From contig VCJN01000861.1 in the NCBI GenBank assembly GCA_006384855.1, positions 17,719 through 81,718 of the forward strand: a stretch of DNA of 64,000 nucleotides, written 5' to 3'. This DNA is from Tetraselmis striata (taxonomy: Eukaryota > Chlorophyta > Chlorodendrophyceae > Chlorodendrales > Chlorodendraceae). The translations under genes were made by a program, and so were the position numbers. This document shows positions 11,980-20,713 of the stretch, in pieces (within the stretch, counting starts at the first letter, position 1; each line of letters begins with the position of its first letter). The notes beneath the pieces were generated by a model. It saw only the letters and a list, made by a program, of their open reading frames with translations, was not told the origin of the DNA and did not search any database.

Positions 11980-12744
11980 TTATCGCCCCTTAGGCTTGCT
12001 GGCATGGCGCGGCTTCTTGGCTGCCTGCGGCGAGGCCTTGTTATTCAGGCTGTGCTTTTTAAGCGCCAACGTAAAGTTGAGCAGGGTGTCCTCCTCATCG
12101 ACGGTCTGCAGCCATCAGGCGGGGGGGGGGGGGGGGGGGGGGGCTCAGGGTGGGATCCTTTGATAGTGCTAGCGCCGGAATGACCGCGCCTAACTATGAC
12201 CAACACGGAGGGAAGGGGTGAAACCTGTGAAGCAAAATGGCGAGCCACTGCTGGGATGAGCTCCTCCTTGGTGCTGTTTTGCGCAACATCCCGGAGCTGG
12301 TAAACCTTGCGGTACTTGTTGAGCGAGGCCGTCTACGGGGTAGGAAGTCCAAAGCACAACGGGGGAGAAGAGGGCGCTGAGGCCGGACCGGGAAAGGGTG
12401 GGGGATCGCGAAGGCGACGGTGCCCTTTGCTGAAACGTCGGGACGGCGTAGTGCATCGCCAGGAAGGCGGGGGCGCACCTCCAGCTTGGAAAAGTCGACA
12501 CGCCCGGCGCGGCGGGAGGTGCGCGGGGCAGGCGGCGCCGCCTGCAAAAGCAGTGGCGTCGTCAGTCGTTGAGTGCCCCGGCGCGCCCTCCGCGCCCTGC
12601 GGTTCTCATCGCCGAGGGCAGTACTCGTACCAGCGTGGGCGGTTACGCAGTGAGGGCGACGGCACCCACCTCGTGCTCCTCCTCGTCGCTGGTGGCTTGG
12701 TGGTTGCCGTTGGCGCGCCCAGCCGGCTTGTTGCCGCGACCCAT
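11980..12744 (-). CDS. SAP30: SAP30-like Sin3-binding subunit of histone deacetylase complex
   Basis: Four exons (12670-12744, 12479-12541, 12225-12332, 11980-12105), all in phase 0, encode 123 residues. SAP30 bridges Sin3 and HDAC in a nuclear co-repressor complex. The recognisable core is the Sin3-binding helix pair: VDFSKLE at an exon end, then LNKYRKVYQLRDV and NSTKEELIPAVARHFASQ, which parallel the family's KL-x(3)-LR-Y-x(2)-x-F-L, NSTKEQL and V-x-RHF-x-SQ signature. The C-terminus (EEDTLLNFTLALKKH, then a Lys/Pro/Ala tail) fits the family's final helix and a nuclear basic tail. The N-terminus is short, with an acidic DEEEHE patch and no zinc finger, as in plant and algal members. A 23-base G run (12121-12143) sits in the last intron and reads as C on the coding strand. 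Confidence 0.82.
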
Positions 12745-13231
12745 CGCGACTCACTCTGCCGGACAATCTGCGAGTTTGGCCGCTTACCTGCGCCCGAAGC
12801 TAGAAGACGCGCGCGGGAGAGCGGAGTGCGCCGCCCCCAGAAACGTACGCCGGCGAAGAGCGCACCGACAAACCCGCCCGCCGCCTCCGCGCGATTGCTG
12901 CCCCACCGCTGCGTAACACTCCTGTCGCTACCGAGCCATTCAGAACATATATCAGCGCATGAATATACGGGAGTAAAGCGGCAGCTTCATGTTCCGGTCG
13001 GATAGCTTGGGCTTGATTAGGCGGCGCGCACCTGCGCTAGCCCGCCGCACCAACGTAAGTAGCGGCCGCGCGGCTGCCCCGCCGACCCGTGCCGGCTGTG
13101 ACGCGTGGCCCAGCGGGCAAGTCAAGAGCCCTGCCAAAAAAGCACGGCGCGCGGAAAACAATCAGCGGCGAAGACAAGACGGACAGAGGATTCTCGTCCT
13201 ATCTTCGGCAGGGCGACCTCCAAAGGGAAGT

Positions 13232-13266
<35 letters not shown>

Positions 13267-13695
13267 CGGGCGCAGCGGGCGGGCCTTGGACGGGGACCGT
13301 CACCTGCTGACCTGTTCGGCCCAACATGGCCGCAGCCCAAGCTGTGCGGTGGCGAGGGCGTACCTGCCTGTCGACGTTGACGAGTCCTGAGTGTCTTGCG
13401 ACTGGATGCTGGGTATCAGGGAGGCGCGTGGGAAGCACGGGGGTCTGCAACGGGTGTGGCGCGGCTGCTGTGTCGCTGCGCTGCGACGACGGGGAGGGTG
13501 ATGGGGCTAGCGTGATGGGGCTGTCCGCGCACGGCCGGGAGTCGGCGGGAGTTCGAGCGGCGCACTTTTCGCGGTGACAGCAAGCGATCGGCTACCATAT
13601 CGTTCAGTGTCAGTCCGTAAGACAACCCTAAGGGAGTGCAGGTCCCAGTAGCACGGGACAGTACAAATGACACGAATTTCACGTGCATCCCTCGG
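12745..13695. other. Intergenic region with the longest G run of the window
   Basis: Contains an uninterrupted G run of about 35 (13232-13266). Open frames overlapping it translate to Gly or Pro runs and are artefacts. The SAP30-like gene's promoter should lie here (12745 onward); no TATA box is seen. Confidence 0.5.
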
Positions 13696-13721
13696 TTTCA
13701 AAGTTGAGTCTGGTTTTGCCA
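13696..13721 (-). repeat. 26-base split repeat, outer copy
   Basis: Identical to 14001-14026. Starts TTTCAAAGTTGAGTCTGG. It forms one end of the recombinase element. Confidence 0.85.
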
Positions 13722-13814
13722 AAAAGGTCGCGCAGGCTGTTTTACACGGTCAAGAGCCGAAATTGGCAGGAAGGTTTAGCGAAAAGCGTGGAGGGAAAAC
13801 GGAGTCAGGGGGGG

Positions 13815-14000
13815 CGCTGCGTGGAACGCAGCGAAAACTGGAAGATGGCAGGCTCAGCTGTTCTGGCTGCTTTTATGTCTACTCGTGCTGCACCCAACAA
13901 GGGCGCAACAACAGTTACTAGTTCCCGTACCACTGCGCAGCACTTGTAGCTGAAAAGCGGTTAGGTCAAGGATGGAAACCCCATAAACTAGTTTAGATCA
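13815..14000 (-). repeat. 186-base split repeat, inner copy
   Basis: Matches 16727-16912 with about two substitutions over 186 bases. Begins with an 8-base inverted repeat, CGCTGCGT-GGA-ACGCAGCG (13815-13833). It abuts the inner 26-base repeat without a spacer. Confidence 0.9.
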
Positions 14001-14026
14001 TTTCAAAGTTGAGTCTGGTTTTGCCA
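14001..14026 (-). repeat. 26-base split repeat, inner copy
   Basis: Identical to 13696-13721. It overlaps the last codons of the recombinase frame. Confidence 0.85.
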
Positions 14027-15208
14027 GTCTTGAGCGAACGGAGAGAGCGGTGGATTGACGGAGAAGGGGTAGCGCCAAGTCATGAAGGAGGCACTGGGAA
14101 GGCCACCGCTGCGGAGTCCTGTTGGACTTGGAAGTGGCGGAGAGGGGCGATGTGTCCAAAGAAGAACCACGCGCCAGGAGAAGGAAGTAAGAACGTTGGG
14201 GTCGATGTAGTCCAGAACGACATCAGAGTTAGTGGCCCAACCGCCCTGGTAGCGGATGTGGGACAGTGGCGCTCCAATGGCGTTTGCTGCAGAGGCTGCG
14301 CCCTTGCGTAGACTGTGTGAAGTCCATGAAGTGCCAGCAGGGGGGGCAGCGTTGACTAGGTTGACTGCTGTAGACAACCAGTCTGACATCGTAGTAGCAG
14401 TCCAAGGTTTCGACTGCTCAGCCACATTGACAGCCCAGAAGTTGGAGGTAGCCAAGCCAACAGTAACCAGGGGGACAGACTGGACGTTGTCGATGAAGTA
14501 GCGCAAGAGACGTGCCACTCGAGGGTGCTCGGACACTGGAAGGAGAAGTACGCGCAGGTCGTCAGGTCCCCGCCGGCCGGCGCGACCCTTCTCGCGGTAG
14601 ATCTGCAAGGTGATGTTGTAGGTGTCGACATGCACATCTTGCACTCGACAGGAGACGCCAGTAAGGCCCCTGGCAAAGAACAGGAAGTTGACAACCGAGG
14701 CCAAGAGGGCTCGGTAGTCGAGGTGGGACTCTGGGTAAGGAGCAGACACAATTAGCTCGGCCTTTGAGACGAAGCGGTAAGCTACATCCGCAGGCAGAGG
14801 GACACGCAAAGGGGCAGCGTCCAGTCGACGCTGACGTAACATTAACCCACGTCTTGCCGAAGTGAGGTGTAGGCTGTCCTTGGCGATCGGGACGAGGTTG
14901 TGCAGCTCGAAGAAGGTGTTGATGGCAGACAGATAGGGCTGCAGCGACTTAGCTGCGATATGCCCTCGCTCCCCGATCCAGGCAACGTACCGAACAACAG
15001 TAGCAGTAGTCGCCTCTAGCGGGCTGATGTTCTCGGAGTCGTGGCAGAACTCAGCGAACTGAGCCAACCTGCCGGCGTAGCTCTTGAGGGTCTGAGCGCT
15101 GAGGGAGCTGGAGAGCAGGTCGAGCGTCCGCTGGCCTAGCTCGTCTGAGCCGAACGCGTCGGGATCGCAGTGACGCAGCCCACAGAGCGATAGCTGCGGG
15201 CTCGTCGA
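14003..15208 (-). CDS. Tyrosine recombinase (phage-integrase fold) of the mobile element
   Basis: Would excise or insert a circular DNA form of the element. The frame is open for about 400 codons. The N-terminal part (LSAQTLKSYAGRLAQFAEF onward) is a core-binding helical domain. The catalytic domain shows Arg in FFARGLTGV, a Lys in YREKG, H-S-L-R in SHSLRKGAAS, Trp in QGGWATNSD and the candidate nucleophile Tyr in VLDYIDP, so the R-K-H-R-W-Y set is complete. There is no ATG near the start: the frame begins after a stop at about 15209 and the first in-frame Met is well inside. Translation may therefore depend on splicing, a frameshift from the upstream frame, or a non-ATG start. The catalytic set is what matters for calling it potentially active. 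Confidence 0.8.
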   Translation of the reverse strand, partial: STSPQLSLCGLRHCDPDAFGSDELGQRTLDLLSSSLSAQTLKSYAGRLAQFAEFCHDSENISPLEATTATVVRYVAWIGERGHIAAKSLQPYLSAINTFFELHNLVPIAKDSLHLTSARRGLMLRQRRLDAAPLRVPLPADVAYRFVSKAELIVSAPYPESHLDYRALLASVVNFLFFARGLTGVSCRVQDVHVDTYNITLQIYREKGRAGRRGPDDLRVLLLPVSEHPRVARLLRYFIDNVQSVPLVTVGLATSNFWAVNVAEQSKPWTATTMSDWLSTAVNLVNAAPPAGTSWTSHSLRKGAASAANAIGAPLSHIRYQGGWATNSDVVLDYIDPNVLTSFSWRVVLLWTHRPSPPLPSPTGLRSGGLPSASFMTWRYPFSVNPPLSPFAQDWQNQTQL

Positions 15209-15701
15209 TTACGTAAGTGCGTCGTTTTACTGACAGAGTGCCACCGGGACGGCTACTGTTCGCAAAGTACTCGGCAGCAGCGGTTAGGTTCCCGGCGGTT
15301 GGCCGGTAGTTGCTGGACGGGTTTGCAGTAGCTCCAGTACGGGTTTGCGGGGCTAGGTTCAGGTAGGAGGGCCGCCCCGCGCGCCCTTCGCGCTCATAGC
15401 GCCTGTCCCGTGCGTAACGTACACGCGCGAAACTTGGTCGTTGCGAACCGGTTGTAACTCGTAGTGTAACAACCGACGAACGCAGAGATGGGGTTGTAAG
15501 AAAGGCGGATGGTTGAGCCGCCATGTGCAGGTGTGCGGATGGTTGAGCCGCACTCGGCTGTAGCTGTAAGAAGCGCCGCACCGAGGAAGGTCTAAATGAA
15601 GTCTGTAAGGTGGGGGGGTCAGGTCCTGACACAGGGCGCTCATCCCGTCGTTGAGCTGCAAGGGTGCGCCTTGCGGCGGTCACCGAAAGGTGGCCTCGCA
15701 A
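15051..15701 (-). CDS. Unassigned ORF between gag-like ORF and recombinase
   Basis: 216 codons, Arg/Ser/Pro-rich, overlapping the start of the recombinase frame. No domain recognised and no RT motifs (no Y-x-D-D). Includes a short direct repeat (GGATGGTTGAGCCGC at 15508 and 15537). It may be a linker region rather than a separate protein. Confidence 0.3.
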   Translation of the reverse strand: MRGHLSVTAARRTLAAQRRDERPVSGPDPPTLQTSFRPSSVRRFLQLQPSAAQPSAHLHMAAQPSAFLTTPSLRSSVVTLRVTTGSQRPSFARVRYARDRRYEREGRAGRPSYLNLAPQTRTGATANPSSNYRPTAGNLTAAAEYFANSSRPGGTLSVKRRTYVIDEPAAIALWAASLRSRRVRLRRARPADARPALQLPQRSDPQELRRQVGSVR

Positions 15702-15737
15702 GGCTCCTGCAGCTCCGACGAACGGCGCCCCACACCG

Positions 15738-16613
15738 TCACTCGTGCTCACCTTCGCGGCCACGTCCACGTCCGCCGCCACGTCCTCGCCCACGCCCGCG
15801 ACCTGCAGCTGCAGCCGCCACTCGAGAAGTAGCGGTCGCCTTGGCGCTGCTGGCAACGGTCGCCTCGAAAACACGACGCTCGTAGTCCCGCATGAGGTCC
15901 CCAAAGATCGCGGAACCCAGATGCTCCGAAGCAGGCTGAAAATGCTGAGCTCGCAGCACATCCAGAACACCTTGGTCACCGTGCACACGCTTGATCTCAT
16001 TGAGCTTCCGTAGGAAGGCCAAACGAAACCGAAACGCCTTGTCGATGGCCTCGGCGTGGTTCCGGGCTCTCGCGAGGTAGGGGGTGAAGTCCTGGTTGCT
16101 GGAAGGGACGTAGGGCAGTAGCTCGTCGAGCGCCACGAAAAGGGCGGCCATGTGGGCCCCGAAACACGACATCCACAAGTACTCCTCCTGGGCCGGCAGA
16201 CGCCGGTCATCCTGCTTGAGGTACTCGTTCGTTAGGTCGGTGCTCAAAGGGAAAAGTCCAGGCACTCGGCTGACCGGTCGAACGGCCTCGTAACCAGACT
16301 CTGCTCTCTGCAGTAGCTCTGGCACCGCGAGGTAATCATCCTCGGCACTCACGGATTTTGCTCCGACACGGCCGCTCTGGGCTAGCTCTAGCAAGTCGGG
16401 GCGCTCTGCGGCTCCCCCGCTGCCTGTCGGCTGTCTCGCGAAGCGCTGCCCTGAGCCGGAGCCATGTGCCCCTTCTCCATCAACAACGCGATCACGAGCC
16501 GTCAGTTGTGCCACAGCTGTAGCCAGCTCTCGCAGTAATGAAGACTGGGCCCTCATATCTGCGTTCAGCGACTGCAGCGTCGGCTCAGCGACGGGTTCTT
16601 CTCCATCTGACAT
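15738..16613 (-). CDS. Gag-like ORF of the recombinase element
   Basis: 291 residues from the ATG at 16613 (an upstream GTG exists in frame). The order is an acidic N-terminus, a central helical region (about residues 110-230; GLFPLSTDLTNEYLKQDDR, then EEYLWMSCFGAHMAALFVAL) and a C-terminal Arg/Gly run (GRGRGRGRGGGRGRGRE) typical of RNA- or DNA-binding tails. Position ahead of the recombinase and the RG tail suggest a structural or nucleic-acid-packing protein like the first ORF of DIRS-order elements. That role is inference; no conserved Gag motif was identified. Confidence 0.55.
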   Translation of the reverse strand: MSDGEEPVAEPTLQSLNADMRAQSSLLRELATAVAQLTARDRVVDGEGAHGSGSGQRFARQPTGSGGAAERPDLLELAQSGRVGAKSVSAEDDYLAVPELLQRAESGYEAVRPVSRVPGLFPLSTDLTNEYLKQDDRRLPAQEEYLWMSCFGAHMAALFVALDELLPYVPSSNQDFTPYLARARNHAEAIDKAFRFRLAFLRKLNEIKRVHGDQGVLDVLRAQHFQPASEHLGSAIFGDLMRDYERRVFEATVASSAKATATSRVAAAAAGRGRGRGRGGGRGRGREGEHE

Positions 16614-16726
16614 AGTAACGCACGGACGTACGGACGAGAATATCACACTCGGGTGGCGAGCCGGGTGTGGTCTTGAACAACCTGGGGTGACCTTGCTCGC
16701 AACGGGTTACGAGACAGTTTTTACAT

Positions 16727-16912
16727 CGCTGCGTGGAACGCAGCGAAAACTGGAAGATGGCAGGCTCAGCTGTTCTGACTGCTTTTATGTCTACTCGTGC
16801 TGCACCCAACAAGGGCGCAACAACAGTTACTAGTTCCCGTACCACTGCGCAGCACTTGTAGCTGACAAGCGGTTAGGTCAAGGATGGAAACCCCATAAAC
16901 TAGTTTAGATCA
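16727..16912 (-). repeat. 186-base split repeat, outer copy
   Basis: Pair of 13815-14000. The same 8-base inverted repeat lies at its left end (16727-16745). It forms the other end of the recombinase element. Confidence 0.9.
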
Positions 16913-17524
16913 AACACGAGGTGATGTGAATCTGAGCTTTCGACGTTTTCCACCCCTTAAACTAGAGACCCTCTCAGGCATTGAATAGTACTGATACCAT
17001 GCCGCATCGTCACTTTTCATCGCGGGACTTCGTCGCGTCAGCAGCATATGCTGAGTGCAGTAGTGCTTATTCATCAGACAGTAAATAATGTACAGCGACA
17101 ATTCACCGCCTACAGGTACTACCCGACTACTCTACCTTCACCCGACTCAAAACCTTCACCCGACTCTATCTATGCCCCCGCCCGTGCAGCATTCATTGAA
17201 CCAGCCACCTATTGAAATTGAAATTGAAGCACTGACGTGAATAGAATGAATCGGAGCAGGAAAAAAATAGAACGCATTGTCGCTATATGGGGATATCAAC
17301 CAGCCGGGCCGGCCATCGTGGGCTGCGTGATCCTGCAACGCAGCCCACCCATCCGTACGGCGTTATTGTTGCGTTGATGTTTTCCCGCTAGCGACTGCTA
17401 CGGCCGCCTACGACCACCCTGCGCCTTGCGTTCGATAGACGGGTGCATTGCTGCCGATCTCACGCAACCCCGTTGTTGCCGCCGAGCTCCGCCTCCCGTT
17501 CCCCTCCCGTTACCCACCGACCCC
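16913..17524. other. Intergenic, promoter side of the epimerase gene
   Basis: Contains two ACCCGACT repeats near 17125 and 17155. No gene or clear TATA box seen. Confidence 0.4.
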
Positions 17525-20237
17525 ATGTTCCGCCCTCACAGTAGCGCCCCGCCAGGGAGCCCTCACACGTCCTGCGCCATGCCGACTATTTACAGTCGAG
17601 TGCTGCCACGGGGTGCACCTCTCCAGAAGCGACTGCCGCACGCCGGGCGGCACGGCTCATCGGCCCCCACAGCGGGCGGCGGGAATGCTGTGGGCGCGCA
17701 CAGCATGGTGTGGACGGGAGGATGGAGCGAGGCCGACATGCGGTGAGGGCCACCATTTGTAAAGGGAGAGCTTATGAGTCCCTGTCGATTCGGGGGACGG
17801 AAGGCAGCCATCGCGCTATCGTGGTTGCAAGCTGCTGGGTCACTCGCCACGTCACATTTGCCGCGTCGTCGCTTGGTTACAGTCACCCCTCGTCCACTTC
17901 TAAGCCGATGTAAATTCATGTGCGCGCGATGTGACAGACTGGCTATTGGCGGCGCCAAAGCGGCGGGTTACGACCTGGTGGAGGGTGCGCCCGCCCCCCC
18001 CCCCCCCCCCCCCCCCCCTTTCCACTCCCATCTGCGCAGAGGTATAGGAAATCGCAGCTAGGTTCATACTCTGCCATCCATGACAGTGGTATTCCTTGGC
18101 GCTGCTGGTGACCGCAGTCGCCACGCTCAACCCGGCCACCTTCCTGGGCAAGGCCAGCGCGACGCGAGCGGTGCTGGAGGAGATGGAGATGTCCGTCGCC
18201 AACAGCCTGGTGCGCTTACACCCTCACAGACCCCACGCCCTACTCTCGTGCTCAGTGCAGCGAGCCAACGGCAGAAGGCACACCGGATGCCCTCCCCCCC
18301 CCCCCCCCCCCCCCAAATGGCAGGGTCTCCCGCCTGACAAGGACATCAACTCGGAGGACAAGGAATGTGTGGCACGCGGGGTGGAGGAGCTGACGGCCGC
18401 GGTGGAGGTGAGCTGCCCCCCACGGCTGGGAGACCACTGTCCACATGTTCTGTTTTTCTCAATATTTTTATCAGTTTACCGTATTTACGTTGGTACATTT
18501 CCTTGAAATTTTTGTCTTGATGTTCAATTATTATAAAGTACGGGAAGCGTTGATTAATGTCGTTATTGTTGATGTTTTAAAGTTACTGACATTTGTACAT
18601 GGGTTCACTGCAGCTCACTGTGGCGGCTGCGGGCTGAGCTGTGTCGTCCCTTATGCACAGGTCGCGCATCGCATGGGCTCCAAGTACGTGTGCGGCGTCA
18701 TCTACTGCGCGCTGCAGAAGTACCCGGGGCCGCCTACGCCCGCCGGCCGCCGCAACTGCGCCGCTGCGATCGCGCAGGTGGCCGACATCGCGGCGGACAA
18801 GGGTGTCACCCTGGGGCTGGAGGTCCCCATCCCCCCCCCCCCCCCCCCCCACCTCCCTGCTGCCGGCCCCGCCCGCCTCGGAGGCCAGCATGTTGAGTCG
18901 ATGACTTTGGCTCAGAGCCGAGGACGCATCGCTGAGGTAGTTGGATGTGCCGCCGCAGGTGGTGAACCGCTACGAGACCAATCTGCTCAACACCGCAGCG
19001 CAGGTGCGGATGAGGCATGGGCCTCCTTGACGGTCTGGGTGCGCTGCATTGGTAGGCCGCGGCCATTTAGCGGGCCCCCCCCCCCCCCCCCAATGCCCCC
19101 GCTGACCCAGCCCGCGGCTCCCTGTGGTGCGGCGCTTCCCAGGCAATGGACTTCATCTCGGACGTGGGCCGCGACAACGTGATGGTCCACCTTGACACGT
19201 ACCACATGAACATCGAGGAGGTCAGCATGCAGGATGCGGTGCGCACGTGTGGCAACAAACTCGGGTGCGTCCCCCCCCCCCCCCCCCCCCCCACCACCAC
19301 CACCTTCCTAACTGAATACAGTGTTAATACTATCCAGACAACCTCATTTATTCCTATAATTGACCTATCAACTCAGTTTATGAACTTGTTAACTTGTTCA
19401 TTATACCGCACTTGTTAATTTGTGAACTTGTTAACTGTTCATTGTGCCTTTAATAACTCATTCACAGGCGCATCAAATTCACGATGCCGATGCCTTTTCT
19501 GTTCTGCCTGTCAATACTCTAACCATGTGCTTTCAACAAACACCGTGTGCGCATCATGTGGTGCAACATCACACACACCCCGAAGCAAGTAAACACAGCG
19601 TTGCATGCCTCTGGAGCAGCCTTGCTTTTTCACACGCGCTTCCTCAGGCTCCGCGTCCCTGCTGGCTGCCCCCCCCCCCCCCCCCCTAGGTATGTGCACG
19701 TGGGAGAGTCGCACCGCGGCCACCTGGGCACCGGCTCCGTTGACTTCCGCGGCCTCTTTGATGCGCTGGCCGCCATCGACTACAGGCACGCGCGCCCTTT
19801 TCTCACGCGACGGCGCACTCCATGCCGCCAGTCCCGGTTGGCAGCGACAGCCAGGGCGCTGACTATCCGCCGCCGTGTGCTGTCCCGCTGTAGCGGACCC
19901 ATTACGTTTGAGAGCTTCTCCTCTCGGGTGGTCAGCCTGGACCTGTCCAACACGCTCGCTGTCTGGAGGGAAATGTGGGCGCCCCCCCCCCCCCCCCCCC
20001 CCCCAACAGTACTCGCACCCCGGCCTGCCGCATGCACCCCCTCTGGCACTGCGATCATCAGCCAGGTGGACTCTCAAAAACACACGGAGATCTAGCATGT
20101 ACGGCCCGGCGCAAGGGCCCGGCAGGACTGACGGCCAGGGGCGCACGCGCAGGTGGGACGACTCCGACGACCTGGCGGTGCGCTCCAAGGCCTTCATCGA
20201 TGCGCACCTGGCGAACGCAGCGGCGCTGCGGCCTTGA
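17525..20237 (+). CDS. Ketose 3-epimerase-like TIM-barrel protein (D-tagatose/D-psicose 3-epimerase family)
   Basis: Members interconvert ketohexose C3 epimers with a divalent metal. Exons: 17525-17742, 17938-17984, 18118-18209, 18324-18407, 18661-18822, 18959-19003, 19143-19264, 19690-19785, 19894 to about 19977, and a final exon (about 20135 or 20151) to 20237. Hallmarks in order: GAHSMVWTGGWSE; AKAAGYDLVE; INSED; VTLGLEVVNRYETN, with the metal-binding Glu; HLDTYHMNIEE, with metal Asp and the family His; YVHVGESHRG, with metal His; GPITFESF, with the last metal Glu. All four expected metal ligands are present. The start is uncertain (17525 or a second ATG at 17578); the extra N-terminal 60 residues are basic and could be an organelle leader. 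Intron 8 appears to use a GC donor. Seven introns carry C runs of 16-25. Confidence 0.83.
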
Positions 20238-20713
20238 AGCCCCCCCCCCCCCCCCCCCCCAACCCCCACCCCACCCCGGCTTCCCCCCGCCCTCTCCTCT
20301 CCTCTCCCAGGCCGACACCCTGGTCTGCCTCTGTGCCGGTAGAGCTTCCCGTGGTCGACTGACAAATGCGCGCATCGGCTCAAATGCATCCAACATGACA
20401 TATGAATGGCAGCGCTTCCCTGCGCACCAGTGTCCGCCGATATAAGCGTGACCGCCCATGGTAAATACATGTAAATATTTAAACGTGTGTATGCGCATCC
20501 GCCGTATGTATTGTTTCACGCGGCCGCCGAGCGGCACCCCGAAGGCTGTGCCGCACAACGTGGGTGCAAGGTCGATTTCGAGCCGGCTTGCCGGACGAGC
20601 CGCCCCACACGGTCGTGCGGTTGCCGGCTGCCATGTTCGCTCCCGAGTGAGGGGGGAAGGAGGGCGACCCTTCCCACGCGGCAGGCGACCTCGCGGATCA
20701 GGGGTGGGCTGCG
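20238..20713. other. 3' region between convergent genes
   Basis: A C run of 21 begins 2 bases after the epimerase stop (20240-20260), followed by a CCTCTC-rich stretch. No coding sequence supported. Confidence 0.5.

Larger units (their letters stand above)
13696..16912 (-). mobile_element. Tyrosine-recombinase element with split direct repeats and no reverse transcriptase
   Basis: Read on the minus strand the order is: 186-base repeat (16912-16727), gag-like ORF, unassigned ORF, tyrosine recombinase, 26-base repeat (14026-14001), second copy of the 186-base repeat (14000-13815), second copy of the 26-base repeat (13721-13696). This is the A1-ORFs-B1-A2-B2 split direct repeat layout of Ngaro/PAT-type DIRS-order elements. 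The 186-base copies differ at about two positions and the 26-base copies are identical, so the insertion is young. Only about 690 bases separate the gag-like and recombinase frames, too few for RT plus RNase H. Either a non-autonomous derivative that kept its recombinase or a distinct element type. Confidence 0.8.

Noticed and set aside
18445-18660. Extra exon in epimerase intron 4
   Set aside because: The stretch is AT-rich and hydrophobic by composition only; exon 4 to exon 5 joins cleanly without it.
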